Source: Collinsella aerofaciens (GTDB lineage: Bacteria > Actinomycetota > Coriobacteriia > Coriobacteriales > Coriobacteriaceae). From it: 40,654 nt of DNA. The notes below the pieces were generated by a model that was not told the DNA's origin, ran no database searches, and worked only from the letters and a program-made list of their open reading frames with translations. The position numbers and the translations under genes are program-made. Of this stretch, positions 1-8,633 are shown one piece after another; the first letter of the stretch is position 1, and every line of letters begins with the position of its first letter. The stretch is taken from assembly GCA_008668235.1 (NCBI GenBank), contig RQCP01000041.1, forward strand, positions 1 through 40,654. The letters run 5' to 3'.

Positions 1-43
1 AACCCCATTTCTCATCCCCAAACATTTCGACAAATTGTGATTT
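1..43 (-). repeat. Arm of hsdS inverted repeat; edge of an alternative hsdS fragment
   Basis: The first 43 bases are the exact reverse complement of 3641-3683, inside hsdS. Read on the minus strand they encode the same central HsdS segment (KSQFVEMFGDEKWGF) and run off the window, so a second hsdS 3' half probably lies to the left in the opposite orientation. Identity stops at base 44, as expected for a recombination arm. The identity is seen directly; the off-window hsdS half is inferred. Confidence 0.8.
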
Positions 44-106
44 ACAGACGCAGGATGTCTGAATGGGCGGCGATGCTCAGCTCATTTATCTCGGCAAATA
101 TGACGG

Positions 107-112
107 TATAAT
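107..112 (+). promoter_or_regulatory. Candidate -10 element for the type I RM operon
   Basis: A perfect TATAAT lies 44 bases before the first hsdM start codon, in an AT-richer 110-bp stretch between the inverted-repeat arm and the gene. No good -35 box is visible at the usual spacing. The ribosome binding site is weak (AGG at 146-148). Confidence 0.45.
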
Positions 113-155
113 CACAAGGGCTGTAATTTGTATTTTTGAGCTCATAGGTACCTGA

Positions 156-1655
156 ATGACTGAAGAACCGATAAGTAAATCCGAGCTGGGAAACCACTTA
201 CTCGGAGCCTGCGATATCCTGCGTGGCCCCATCAACCAGGACGAGTACAAGAGCTACATCACACCGTTGCTCTTCTTCAAGCGCATCTCCGACGTCTACG
301 ACGAGGAGACCACCGAAGCTCTAGAGATGTCGGACGGAGACGAAGACTACGCCGCCCTGCCCGAAAACCACAGCTTCGCGGTGCCGGACGGCTGCCATTG
401 GCAGGACGTGCGCAACACCGGCGCAAACGTCGGCAAGGCAATCGTAGACGCCATGGTAGGAATCGAACGAGCCAACCCCGATACCCTCAGCGGCCTCTTC
501 AGTAGCTTCGACGATGCGAGCTGGACAGACAAAGGCAAGCTCTCCGACGAGCGCCTGAAGGACCTCGTCGAGCACTTCTCAGCAAAGAAGTTCGGCAACA
601 GAAACTACAGCGCCGACATGATGGGCGACGCCTACGAATACCTGATCAAGAAGTTCGCCGACATGCAGAAGAAGAACGCCGGCGAGTTCTACACCCCGCG
701 CGAAATCGTCAAGATGATGGTCTCCCTGCTTGAGCCGAAACCTGGCGAGACCGTCTATGACCCCGCCTGCGGCACGGGCGGTATGCTCATCGAAGCCGTG
801 CGGCAGATGGACAACTCCAAGCTAGCTTACGGAAAGCTCTATGGCCAAGAGAAGAACCTCAGCACGTCCGCCATAGCGCGAATGAACCTGTATCTCCACG
901 GCGCGAAGGACTTCCGCATCGCCCAGGGCGACACCCTGCGCGAGCCCGCCTTCCTTGCCGGGAACACCCTCAGGTCGTTCGACTGCGTCCTCGCCAATCC
1001 ACCCTTCTCCCTTAAGAACTGGGGATCCGCAGAGTTCTCCTCAGACCCATGGGGCCGCAACATCTGGGGTGTCCCCACCGACAAGTCGGCGGACTTCGCA
1101 TGGGTGCAGCATATGGTCTGCTCCATGGACGAGAAGAGCGGTCGCTGCGCCGTAGTGCTGCCCCAGGGCGCACTGTTCCACGGCGGCAAGGAGGGTGCCA
1201 TCCGCAAGGAGTTGCTCAAGTCAGACAAGGTCGAGGCAGTGATCTCGCTCGCGAGCGGCGTCTTCTACAGCACCGGCGTCTCCGCCTGCGTGCTGTTCCT
1301 CCGGAATGACAAGCCTCCGGCGCATCGGGGCCGCGTCTGCATCATCGACGGTACCGAGATCTTCACCGCCCAGCGCGCGCAGAACATGATCACGGAGGAG
1401 AACGCTCAGGAGATGCTCTCCCTCTATCAATCCTACGAACCCGTCGTAGAGAAGTGCGCCATCGCGACGCTCGATGATATAGAGCGCGAGGGTTACGTGC
1501 TCTCGGCGAACAATTACGTCGAAAGAAGGCGCGAGGAGATCGAGCCGCCGGCGGAAACCAGGAAACGTTTCTACGACCTCCTTCGCCAGACGAGGAAGTC
1601 CGAGGAGAAGCTCCTTGAGCTGCTCTCAAAGGGAGGCTATGTCGATGGAGAGTAG
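156..1655 (+). CDS. hsdM: Type I restriction-modification methyltransferase subunit HsdM (first paralog)
   Basis: This is an N6-adenine DNA methyltransferase subunit of a type I restriction-modification complex. The 499 residues have the HsdM layout: an N-terminal helical domain, then an AdoMet-binding domain with motif I DPACGTGG near residue 202 and the catalytic NPPF motif near residue 281. Both catalytic motifs are intact. The next gene encodes a clear paralog with the same opening (FFKR-SDVYDEET, then ALPENHSFA), so the pair probably arose by tandem duplication. The two genes overlap by 11 bases, indicating translational coupling. The start follows a weak Shine-Dalgarno sequence. HsdM acts with HsdS to choose the target and with HsdR to cut unmethylated DNA. 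Confidence 0.93.
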   Translation: MTEEPISKSELGNHLLGACDILRGPINQDEYKSYITPLLFFKRISDVYDEETTEALEMSDGDEDYAALPENHSFAVPDGCHWQDVRNTGANVGKAIVDAMVGIERANPDTLSGLFSSFDDASWTDKGKLSDERLKDLVEHFSAKKFGNRNYSADMMGDAYEYLIKKFADMQKKNAGEFYTPREIVKMMVSLLEPKPGETVYDPACGTGGMLIEAVRQMDNSKLAYGKLYGQEKNLSTSAIARMNLYLHGAKDFRIAQGDTLREPAFLAGNTLRSFDCVLANPPFSLKNWGSAEFSSDPWGRNIWGVPTDKSADFAWVQHMVCSMDEKSGRCAVVLPQGALFHGGKEGAIRKELLKSDKVEAVISLASGVFYSTGVSACVLFLRNDKPPAHRGRVCIIDGTEIFTAQRAQNMITEENAQEMLSLYQSYEPVVEKCAIATLDDIEREGYVLSANNYVERRREEIEPPAETRKRFYDLLRQTRKSEEKLLELLSKGGYVDGE

Positions 1656-3135
1656 AATCCCCCAGGAAGAGCTGAACAACCATCTATGGAACGCGGCGGT
1701 TCTGCTGCGCACCTACATCGATGCCGGCTCGTACAAGCAGTACATATTCCCGCTGCTATTCTTCAAGCGCCTCTCAGATGTTTACGACGAGGAGACCGCC
1801 GAGGCATTGGAAGCCTCTGACGGAGATGCGGAGTTCGCCGCCCTTCCCGAGAATCACAGCTTCGCAATCCCGGACGGCGCCCACTGGTGCGATGTCCGCG
1901 AGGCCACGGAAAACATCGGTAAGGCCATCGTGGGCGCCTTCCGCGCCATCGAGACGGCCAACGGTTCCAAGCTGCGTGGTATCTTCGGCGACGCCGCCTG
2001 GACTAACAAGAAACGACTTCCCGACCGCCTGCTCAAGGACCTCATCGAGCACTTCAGCGCTATAACGCTCTCCATCGCCAATTGCCCCGAGGACGAGCTC
2101 GGCCAGGGCTACGAGTACCTCATCAAGAAGTTTGCGGACGATTCTGGACACACCGCTCAAGAGTTCTACACCAATCGCACGGTCGTCCACCTAATGACCG
2201 AAATCCTCCAGCCCAGGCCCGGCGAGTCCATCTACGACCCCACCTGCGGCAGCGCCGGCATGCTCATCTCCTCCATTGCCCACCTCAAACAGCACGGAGA
2301 GGAATGGCGCAATGTTCACGCCTACGGACAGGAGATCAACCAGCTATCCTCCGCCATCGGACGCATGAACCTATTCCTGCACGGCGTCGAGGACTTCGAA
2401 ATCGCAAACGACGACACGCTACGGCACCCAGCCTTCCTCGAGGCGGGAAAGCTGCGCACCTTCGATATGGTACTCGCTAACCCTCCCTACTCGATCAAAC
2501 AATGGGACCGCGAGGCGTTCGCGTCGGACCCCTACGGCCGCAACTTCCTCGGCACCCCGCCGCAGGGACGAGCAGACTACGCCTTCATACAGCACATCCT
2601 CAAGAGTATGGACCCACACACAGGCAGGTGCTCCATTCTCCTCCCCCATGGCGTACTCTTCCGCAACGAGGAATCGGAGATGCGCGAAAGGCTCGTGAGA
2701 AGCGATCTCGTTGAGGCGGTCATCGGACTCGGCGCAAACCTCTTCTTCAACTCGCCCATGGAGGCCTGCATCCTCATCTGCCGCAGCAAGAAAGCGCCGA
2801 ATCGAAGCAAGAAAATACTGTTCGTAGATGCCTCTGCCGAGGTAACCCGCAAGAACGCGCAAAGCTACCTTGAGCCTCAACACATCAAGAGAATCGTCGA
2901 TGCCTACCGATCTGACGAGGACATCGAAGGGTTCTCATCCCACGCATCGTTTAGTGAGCTCGAGGGCAACGCCTTCTCGCTCTCCATCCCTCTGTACGTG
3001 AAGCCCTCCAATGATGAAAATGCTGACGACAGAAGCATCGAGGAGACGGTAGAAAGCTGGAGAGCCGCCTCCACAGAGGCCGCGTCCCTGCTCGATATTA
3101 TTGCTGCGAAATTGCATGAAAACGATGGTGAGTAA
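1645..3135 (+). CDS. hsdM: Type I restriction-modification methyltransferase subunit HsdM (second paralog)
   Basis: This second HsdM-family N6-adenine methyltransferase has about 496 residues and is clearly homologous to its upstream neighbour along its length. Motif I reads DPTCGSAG near residue 198, so the usual CGTGG is altered, while the catalytic NPPY near residue 279 is intact. I chose the ATG at 1645 because GGGAGG at 1631-1636 sits eight bases upstream; earlier in-frame ATGs at 1615 and 1639 are badly spaced. Its end overlaps hsdS. Two diverged HsdM genes with one HsdS raise the possibility of a heteromeric M2S complex; a methylation-only or partly redundant role is also possible. Confidence 0.92.
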   Translation: MESRIPQEELNNHLWNAAVLLRTYIDAGSYKQYIFPLLFFKRLSDVYDEETAEALEASDGDAEFAALPENHSFAIPDGAHWCDVREATENIGKAIVGAFRAIETANGSKLRGIFGDAAWTNKKRLPDRLLKDLIEHFSAITLSIANCPEDELGQGYEYLIKKFADDSGHTAQEFYTNRTVVHLMTEILQPRPGESIYDPTCGSAGMLISSIAHLKQHGEEWRNVHAYGQEINQLSSAIGRMNLFLHGVEDFEIANDDTLRHPAFLEAGKLRTFDMVLANPPYSIKQWDREAFASDPYGRNFLGTPPQGRADYAFIQHILKSMDPHTGRCSILLPHGVLFRNEESEMRERLVRSDLVEAVIGLGANLFFNSPMEACILICRSKKAPNRSKKILFVDASAEVTRKNAQSYLEPQHIKRIVDAYRSDEDIEGFSSHASFSELEGNAFSLSIPLYVKPSNDENADDRSIEETVESWRAASTEAASLLDIIAAKLHENDGE

Positions 3136-4270
3136 CATGACCCACGTTTGCCTGGGCGATGTGGCCCGCGAAATCAAACAGAAGGTCCCTGTAGACCAAG
3201 AACTGCCGACGGTCGGCCTTGAGCATCTGGACCCCGGCGAAGTCGAACTCGCCCATTGGGACGAAGGTGTCGAGACCACCTTCACTAAGGCTTTCTCAAA
3301 GGGGCAGGTGCTGTTCGGGCGTCGCAGGGCCTACCTGCGCAAAGCGGCCGTCGCCCCATTCGACGGAATCTGCTCTGGAGACATCACCGTCATCGCCCCC
3401 AAGGACAACCTCTCTCCGAGGCTGCTCCCGTTCATCATCCAGAACGACGCCCTATTCGAGCACGCCGTCACCAATTCGGCAGGCTCCCTCTCGCCAAGAG
3501 TCAAGTGGCAGAGCCTTTCGCAATTTGAATTCGAGCTTCCCAGCATCGCTAAGCAAGAAGATCTTGCCGACATACTCTGGACCGCACAAGAAACGAGGTC
3601 TCACTACAGGCAGCTGCTTACAGCCTGCGATGACGTCGTCAAATCACAATTTGTCGAAATGTTTGGGGATGAGAAATGGGGTTTCAAGCCCCTATCGGAG
3701 TGCGTTGATTCCATTGATACCGGTAAAAGTATGAATTGCGGAGAAGGCCCACGAGGAGTTGGTGGTTTTGGGGTCCTTAAGCTGAGCGCGCTATCTTCAG
3801 GTACTTTTGTCGCCTCCGAAAACAAAGTGATTTCTAAAGACAACTTCATGTCTATAAAAGAGGTCGAAAAGGGTGACCTCTTGTTTGCACGCAAAAATAC
3901 GCCTGAGCTAGTTGGCACAACCGTTTATGTTCCAAACGAAGTGAGGGGCCTTATGTTTCCCGATCTCGTCTTTCGTATGAAACCGAAGGATGTCAACGCG
4001 CTGTATTTACTTGCGTACATGAGAAGTGACCGTGGCCTCGATTTAATTCAAGGCATGGCCCACGGATCGGCAAAATCCATGGTCAACATCCCTAAAACTC
4101 AGCTGGCAAGGCTGCCGGTTCCGGTTCCTCCGCTCGAGCTCCAACAGGAGTTCGCCGACTTCGTCGCCCAGGTCGACAAATCGAAATTTGCCGTACAAAA
4201 GGCCCTCGATGAGCTAAACGCCACGACGAAGAAAATCTTGAACCAGGAGTTAGGGCTCGGAAATGTTTAA
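3125..4270 (+). CDS. hsdS: Type I restriction-modification specificity subunit HsdS
   Basis: This is the DNA-recognition subunit. The roughly 381 residues have the two-half architecture of the family: a first target recognition domain, a central conserved helix ending in SQFVEMFG, a second target recognition domain, and a C-terminal helix (ELQQEFADFV). The central conserved segment is one arm of a perfect 43-bp inverted repeat whose partner is at the window edge, so the second half may be exchangeable. The DNA for the second domain (about 3690-4110) is visibly AT-richer than the flanking genes, which fits replacement by transfer. The start is uncertain: ATG 3125 or ATG 3137 (preceded by GGTGAG). 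The gene overlaps hsdM2 upstream and hsdR downstream. Confidence 0.92.
   Translation: MVSNMTHVCLGDVAREIKQKVPVDQELPTVGLEHLDPGEVELAHWDEGVETTFTKAFSKGQVLFGRRRAYLRKAAVAPFDGICSGDITVIAPKDNLSPRLLPFIIQNDALFEHAVTNSAGSLSPRVKWQSLSQFEFELPSIAKQEDLADILWTAQETRSHYRQLLTACDDVVKSQFVEMFGDEKWGFKPLSECVDSIDTGKSMNCGEGPRGVGGFGVLKLSALSSGTFVASENKVISKDNFMSIKEVEKGDLLFARKNTPELVGTTVYVPNEVRGLMFPDLVFRMKPKDVNALYLLAYMRSDRGLDLIQGMAHGSAKSMVNIPKTQLARLPVPVPPLELQQEFADFVAQVDKSKFAVQKALDELNATTKKILNQELGLGNV
3641..3683 (+). repeat. Internal arm of 43-bp inverted repeat within hsdS
   Basis: These 43 bases are an exact inverted match to bases 1-43 and encode the conserved helix between the two recognition domains. This is the position used for recombination in known phase-variable type I specificity genes. 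The arms are about 3.6 kb apart and enclose both hsdM genes and the first half of hsdS. Confidence 0.85.
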
Positions 4271-7175
4271 CGAGGACAACACCATCGAGCAAATGAGCGT
4301 CGAGGCGCTTGCCAGCCTTGGCTGGAGATACGTGGCTGCCGAAGACCTCCCACGCCGCCATGCCGACGTCATGGTCGAGCCCATGGTCAAGGACGCCCTC
4401 ATCAGGCTTAACCCGGAGATTGCAGAAGACCCCGATCGCGCCGACGAGATCATCTACCGACTCAGGGCCCTCATTCAGTCCACAAGTCCGCAGAACCTGG
4501 TCTCCACCAACGAGCGGTTCAAAAAGCTCGTCATCGAGGAGAACTCATTCCCCTACGGCAAAGACGGCCGCATGGTCCCCATCCGCTTCTTTGGCACGGC
4601 GGCGGACGGCGATCTTGACAAAAACGAGTACATCGTCACCAACCAGTGGGTCTACCCCCAGGAACAGGGCGGCAAGCGCCTCGACCTCGTCCTTCTTGTC
4701 AATGGATTTCCGCTCGTCATCGGCGAGCTCAAGACGCCGGTGCGCGATTCGATAACCTGGCTCGACGGCGCTGGCGACATCGCTAAATATGAGAAGAGCA
4801 TCCCGCAGATGTTCGTCTGTAGCGCCATCAACTTCGCCAGCGAAGGAAAATGCTATCGCTACGGGTCGGTGAACATGCCTCCCGAGATGTGGGGACCCTG
4901 GCATGAGGGCGACAAGAAGAGCGAGGGCACACTTGCCGACGTCAAGAGAAGCATGGCATCCATGCTCACCCCCTCGAACGTCATGGACATCTTCCAGTTC
5001 TTCACGCTCTTCGCCACCGACAAGAAGCATCGACGCATCAAGCTGATCTGTCGCTACCAACAGTTCGAGGGCGCGAACCTCATCGTGGACCGCGTCCGCG
5101 CAGGATACCCGAAGTGTGGCCTCATTTGGCATTTCCAGGGCTCAGGAAAGTCACTGCTCATGGTATTCGCCGCCCAGAAGCTGCGCATGGTCCCCGAACT
5201 CAAGAACCCGACCGTCGTCATCGTGGATGACCGAATCGACCTCGAGACCCAGATCACAGGGACCTTCAACGCATCCGATATCCCCAACCTCGCAAGCGCC
5301 GGCAGCAAGGAGGAGCTTGAGTCCTTCTTCAAGCAGGACATGAGAAAGGTCCTCATCACCACCATCTTCAAATTCGGCGAGGTTGCGGGGACGCTCAACG
5401 AGCGCGAGAACATCATCCTCATGGTCGACGAGGCGCACCGCACCCAAGAGGGCGACCTCGGCGAGAAGATGCGACTCGCCTTGCCAAACGCCTTCTTCTT
5501 CGGCTTGACCGGCACGCCCATCAACCGAACCGACAAGAACACGTTCCACACCTTCGGTGCCAAAGAGGACAAGTCCGGCTACATGAGCCGCTATTCCTTC
5601 GCCGACTCCATCCGCGACCACGCCACATTGCCGCTCCATTTTGAAACCGTTCCCGTCGAGCTCCACGTCAACCAAGAGGTCGTGAACGCCGCCTTTGACG
5701 AAATGACCCGAGACCTCAGCAAAGAGGACAAGGCGGAACTCACCAGGCGCGTCAAGATCGAAGCCGTCATGAAGGCCCCCGACCGCATTCACAAGGTGTG
5801 TGAACACATTGCCAAACACTTCAAATCGAAGGTTGAGCCCGACGGCTTCAAGGCGCAGGTAGTCTGCTACGACCGAGAGTGCTGCCTGCTGTATAAGGAG
5901 GAGCTCGACAAGCTCTTGGGCGCTGATGCAGTCACCATCGTCATGGACACGAACAACGACAAGGAGGACCGGTACAAGGCATATCGTCGCGATCGCGATG
6001 CCGAAGAAAAGCTCCTTGACCGTTTCCGCGACCCGGACGATCCACTCAAGATTCTCATCGTCACTGCAAAGCTGCTCACGGGGTTCGATGCGCCCATCCT
6101 GCAAACTCAGTACCTTGACAAGCCCTTGCGCGACCACACGCTGTTGCAGGCAATCTGTCGAACCAACCGCGTCTACAACGACAAGAAGACATTCGGTCTC
6201 ATTGTCGACTATATCGGCCTCTTCGACAACGTCGCCAAGTCTCTGCACTTCGACGAGGCCGAGGTGCAGAAGGTTATAACCAACATCGACGAGGTAAAGG
6301 CCGAGCTACCCGGGCTTATGCATTGCTGTCTTGAGTACTTCTCAACGGTCAGAGACCGCCGCAGCGCGGATTGGGAGTCCCTTCTCGAAGCTCAACAATG
6401 CCTGCCAACGACAAAGGTGAAAGACCAGTTTGGGGCCGACTTCTCGGTCTTGAACAGAGCGTGGGAAGCCCTTTCGCCCGACGCATGTCTCAATCCCTAC
6501 AAGCCCGATTTCATCTGGCTCTCGCAGGTCTACGATTCCGTGAGACCGGTAGACAATCGCGGGAAGCTCATCTGGGCAGCGCTCGGGCCCAAGACAATCG
6601 AGCTCGTGCACGAGAACATCACCGTCGAGAGAGTCCGAGACGATGACGACATCCTTGAGCTCGACGAGGACATGATCGAGCACTTCATCAACGACAAGAG
6701 CAATACCGAGAAGATCACGCGTAAGCTGGAGATAGATCTCGTCGCCCGAATCCGCAGGCACGATAAGAATGGCAAGTTCCAGAAGCTCGGCGAGCGCCTG
6801 GAGGACCTGAGGGAACGTCACGAGCAAGGTCTCATCAACAGCGTCGAGTTCCTCAAGATGCTCATCGACCTCGCCAAAGAAGCACGAGCCGCCGAAAAGG
6901 AAGTCGTGCCCGAGGAAGAGGAGGACAAGGGAAAGGCTGCTCTCACTGAGCTCTTTAACGGCATCAAGAACGGCGACACGCCTATCATCGTCGAGAACAT
7001 CGTCAATGACATTGACGAGATCGTTAAGATAACTCGCTTCGACGGCTGGCAAGCTACCACGGCTGGCGTGAAAGAGGTTAAAAAACAGCTCCGTGCCATT
7101 CTGTGGATGCGCTATAAGCTCAAAGACCAGGCTCTTTTTGATAAGGCGTATTCGTATATCGAACTCTACTATTAG
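4263..7175 (+). CDS. hsdR: Type I restriction endonuclease and translocase subunit HsdR
   Basis: This is the motor and nuclease subunit of the type I complex; it translocates DNA with ATP and cuts far from the recognition site. The 970-residue length is normal. The N-terminal PD-(D/E)XK nuclease motif is visible (RLDLVLLVNG followed by GELKTP near residue 155). Helicase motifs follow: Walker A FQGSGKS with Lys near 296, DEAHR near 390, TGTPINR near 417, and a later helicase segment with LLTGFDAP and QAICRTNR. The C-terminal part is acidic and helical and probably binds the methylase core. The start overlaps the hsdS stop by eight bases. No interruption is seen, so restriction should be functional. 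Confidence 0.95.
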   Translation: MFNEDNTIEQMSVEALASLGWRYVAAEDLPRRHADVMVEPMVKDALIRLNPEIAEDPDRADEIIYRLRALIQSTSPQNLVSTNERFKKLVIEENSFPYGKDGRMVPIRFFGTAADGDLDKNEYIVTNQWVYPQEQGGKRLDLVLLVNGFPLVIGELKTPVRDSITWLDGAGDIAKYEKSIPQMFVCSAINFASEGKCYRYGSVNMPPEMWGPWHEGDKKSEGTLADVKRSMASMLTPSNVMDIFQFFTLFATDKKHRRIKLICRYQQFEGANLIVDRVRAGYPKCGLIWHFQGSGKSLLMVFAAQKLRMVPELKNPTVVIVDDRIDLETQITGTFNASDIPNLASAGSKEELESFFKQDMRKVLITTIFKFGEVAGTLNERENIILMVDEAHRTQEGDLGEKMRLALPNAFFFGLTGTPINRTDKNTFHTFGAKEDKSGYMSRYSFADSIRDHATLPLHFETVPVELHVNQEVVNAAFDEMTRDLSKEDKAELTRRVKIEAVMKAPDRIHKVCEHIAKHFKSKVEPDGFKAQVVCYDRECCLLYKEELDKLLGADAVTIVMDTNNDKEDRYKAYRRDRDAEEKLLDRFRDPDDPLKILIVTAKLLTGFDAPILQTQYLDKPLRDHTLLQAICRTNRVYNDKKTFGLIVDYIGLFDNVAKSLHFDEAEVQKVITNIDEVKAELPGLMHCCLEYFSTVRDRRSADWESLLEAQQCLPTTKVKDQFGADFSVLNRAWEALSPDACLNPYKPDFIWLSQVYDSVRPVDNRGKLIWAALGPKTIELVHENITVERVRDDDDILELDEDMIEHFINDKSNTEKITRKLEIDLVARIRRHDKNGKFQKLGERLEDLRERHEQGLINSVEFLKMLIDLAKEARAAEKEVVPEEEEDKGKAALTELFNGIKNGDTPIIVENIVNDIDEIVKITRFDGWQATTAGVKEVKKQLRAILWMRYKLKDQALFDKAYSYIELYY

Positions 7176-7196
7176 GTAACAGAAGACAGAGTTCTA

Positions 7197-7239
7197 GGGA
7201 CGCTCCGCATTAACCATTTCATAGGATGTGGAGCGTCCC
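7197..7239 (+). terminator. Hairpin ending the type I RM operon
   Basis: GGGACGCTCCGCAT pairs with ATGTGGAGCGTCCC, with one G-T pair and a 15-base loop. The hairpin lies 21 bases after the hsdR stop. The following AATTTG is a poor U-run, so it is a moderate terminator candidate. Confidence 0.5.
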
Positions 7240-7400
7240 AATTTGAACGAGTAACGTCTTGCGATGGGCGAATGCTGCAGTCCCAATGGCTCGATAACCT
7301 TTTCTTAGTCTGGTGTTTAAGTCTTCACTAGAAGCCATCCACACTTTGTAGTTAATTGGTTCCTTCTTCACAGGCGAAACGACAATATTGTCTGCCCCGC
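7240..7400. other. Intergenic tail between hsdR and the exonuclease remnant
   Basis: This 160-bp stretch is less GC-rich than its surroundings. A minus-strand reading frame from about 7338 to 7219 (starting MASSEDLNTRL) has no recognisable match and no convincing ribosome binding site. I see no certain gene here. Confidence 0.3.
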
Positions 7401-8134
7401 CTACCTCCCCTCCGCCTTCAGCCTCAGCAGCAGGTCTCTCAGCTCGGGGCACTTGCTGGAAAGGCGCGTCTGGGGTCGCTCGCCCATCCCCCAACGCTGG
7501 CGGACTTCCTGGGCGTGCGGACTCACGCGGTAGTCCCCATCCATCATCTGCTTGAGCAGCTTGGCGGTCACGCGCGCATCGGCTAGGGCGCTGTGGGCGT
7601 GGCCCGTCGACTCGTCGAACTCGATACCAAACCACGTCGCCGCGTCACTCAAAGAGACGCACCCGTGGCTGCCCACGTCCATGATCGAGGTGTAAAACGC
7701 CTGCAGGTCGGCCCAGTCCGTAGGAAATGCGGCAAGGTCGATGTGTTTTGCCTGGCACTCGGTCAAAAGCTGTCGACGATCCGCCCCGCTCCAACGACCA
7801 CCTGGGCGGAGTAGCGACCGATCCAATCGCTGAGCCTTTTGATCACCGCATAGAGCGGGTCGGCCATCGCGGTGTCCACGGCCGATATCCCCGTGAGCTC
7901 GCGGACGGGAAACGCAACGCCTTCGGTAAATTCTGTCTGCACAAACTGCGAGAACTCGCCTATAACGTTGCCGCGGTTATCGAGCTTGACGGCGTCGACC
8001 TCGATAATCTCATTGCGCAGTCCACGGCGCTGGCGCTGCTTTGGCACCGGCGCAAACTCAAAGTCCAGCACAATCTGGCGCGCAAAGTTCGTCGTATCGA
8101 TAGCCGAGATACGCGGCGTCTTTTCAGCTGACAC
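7401..8134 (-). pseudogene. DEDDh 3'-5' exonuclease, broken by a frameshift
   Basis: Two overlapping minus-strand reading frames together make one exonuclease of about 240 residues. The first (8134 to about 7790) holds the first exonuclease motif, VLDFEFAP, with its acidic residues. The second (about 7795 to 7401) continues with WSGADRRQLL and ends with HAHSALADARVTAKLL, the family's His/Asp motif. Moving from the first to the second requires a -1 shift near 7790, where the DNA reads GTCGTTGGAGCGGGG; restoring one base would join VVV to WSGAD. No slippery heptamer is visible, so a one-base deletion or sequencing error is likelier than programmed frameshifting. The family includes KapD/ERI-1-like nucleases. 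The exact substrate is unknown. Confidence 0.72.
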
Positions 8135-8174
8135 GGTTATGGCCTTTCTCCGTCAAATGCCGCTTACTACATAG

Positions 8175-8497
8175 GCGGCTACATTGCCGTAAGGACAGGC
8201 GCCCGTGCGGACATGAAATCGCACAGCATGGCTTTCCGGCATCCTTGCGTAAAGCCACACTTTGAGAGAATCACGTCACTGTTATTATCGAACATATATT
8301 CGTATTTATAGCAGTACTTTGATAGAGTTGCAGTTGTTGACGGCAGTTCCATGTGCCGGGCAGCGCCCTCCATGCGACGGGAGGTGATGCCCAAGACCGT
8401 TTTGATTGATTTCGGGAGTCTTCTGACCGCTTTGGTCTCGTTCTCCACGGCGCTCGTCGGGCTTTCCGAGGCACTCGAGCAGCGTACGAAGCAGAAA
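8175..8497 (-). repeat. Intergenic repeat unit, copy 1 (left part)
   Basis: Segments of this region match the region upstream of the SIMPL gene. GGCTACATTGCCGTAAGG followed by GCCCGTGCGGACA (8176-8211) resembles 10911-10950. GCTTTGGTCTCG followed by CGTCGGGCTTTCCGAGGCACT (about 8430-8492) resembles 11105-11170. The middle portions differ. The IS110 element begins right after this block, and the last part of the unit resumes beyond the element near 10105. Confidence 0.65.
8179..8289 (-). pseudogene. Remnant of the C-terminal end of a DUF234-type ATPase gene
   Basis: A short minus-strand reading encodes LSKCGFTQGC. It resembles the C-terminus of the intact ATPase at 12806-14197 (FSKRGFTQGC), and the DNA shares CATCCTTGCGTAAAGCC exactly. 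The rest of the gene is missing, so this looks like a decayed end of a second ATPase copy lying inside the repeat unit. Confidence 0.5.
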
Positions 8498-8503
8498 AAG
8501 ACG

Positions 8504-8519
8504 ATATGAGAAAGCCATT
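8504..8519 (+). repeat. IS110 element left terminal inverted repeat
   Basis: ATATGAGAAAGCCATT is complementary to 10065-10080 and is repeated at 40501-40516 at the start of the second copy. Confidence 0.85.
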
Positions 8520-8633
8520 TGGGTCGCCTCCCCCGCGGCGCAGCTTCTTTCCGCGGGCTCGGGATGCCACAATGGGCTTTGAGTATCGGCCCGTGCGGTA
8601 GCCCTTACCGCACCTGCGGGGAGGAGGCTTCCC

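Noticed and set aside
5151..6248. 365-codon minus-strand frame inside hsdR
   Set aside because: It is an antisense shadow of a complete HsdR with all helicase motifs.
7219..7338. Small minus-strand gene starting MASSEDLNTRL
   Set aside because: It has no recognisable family or ribosome binding site and overlaps the hsdR hairpin. It is kept only as intergenic description.
7763..7826. Programmed -1 frameshift in the exonuclease
   Set aside because: The junction has no slippery heptamer and no clear downstream stem. A base deletion is simpler.
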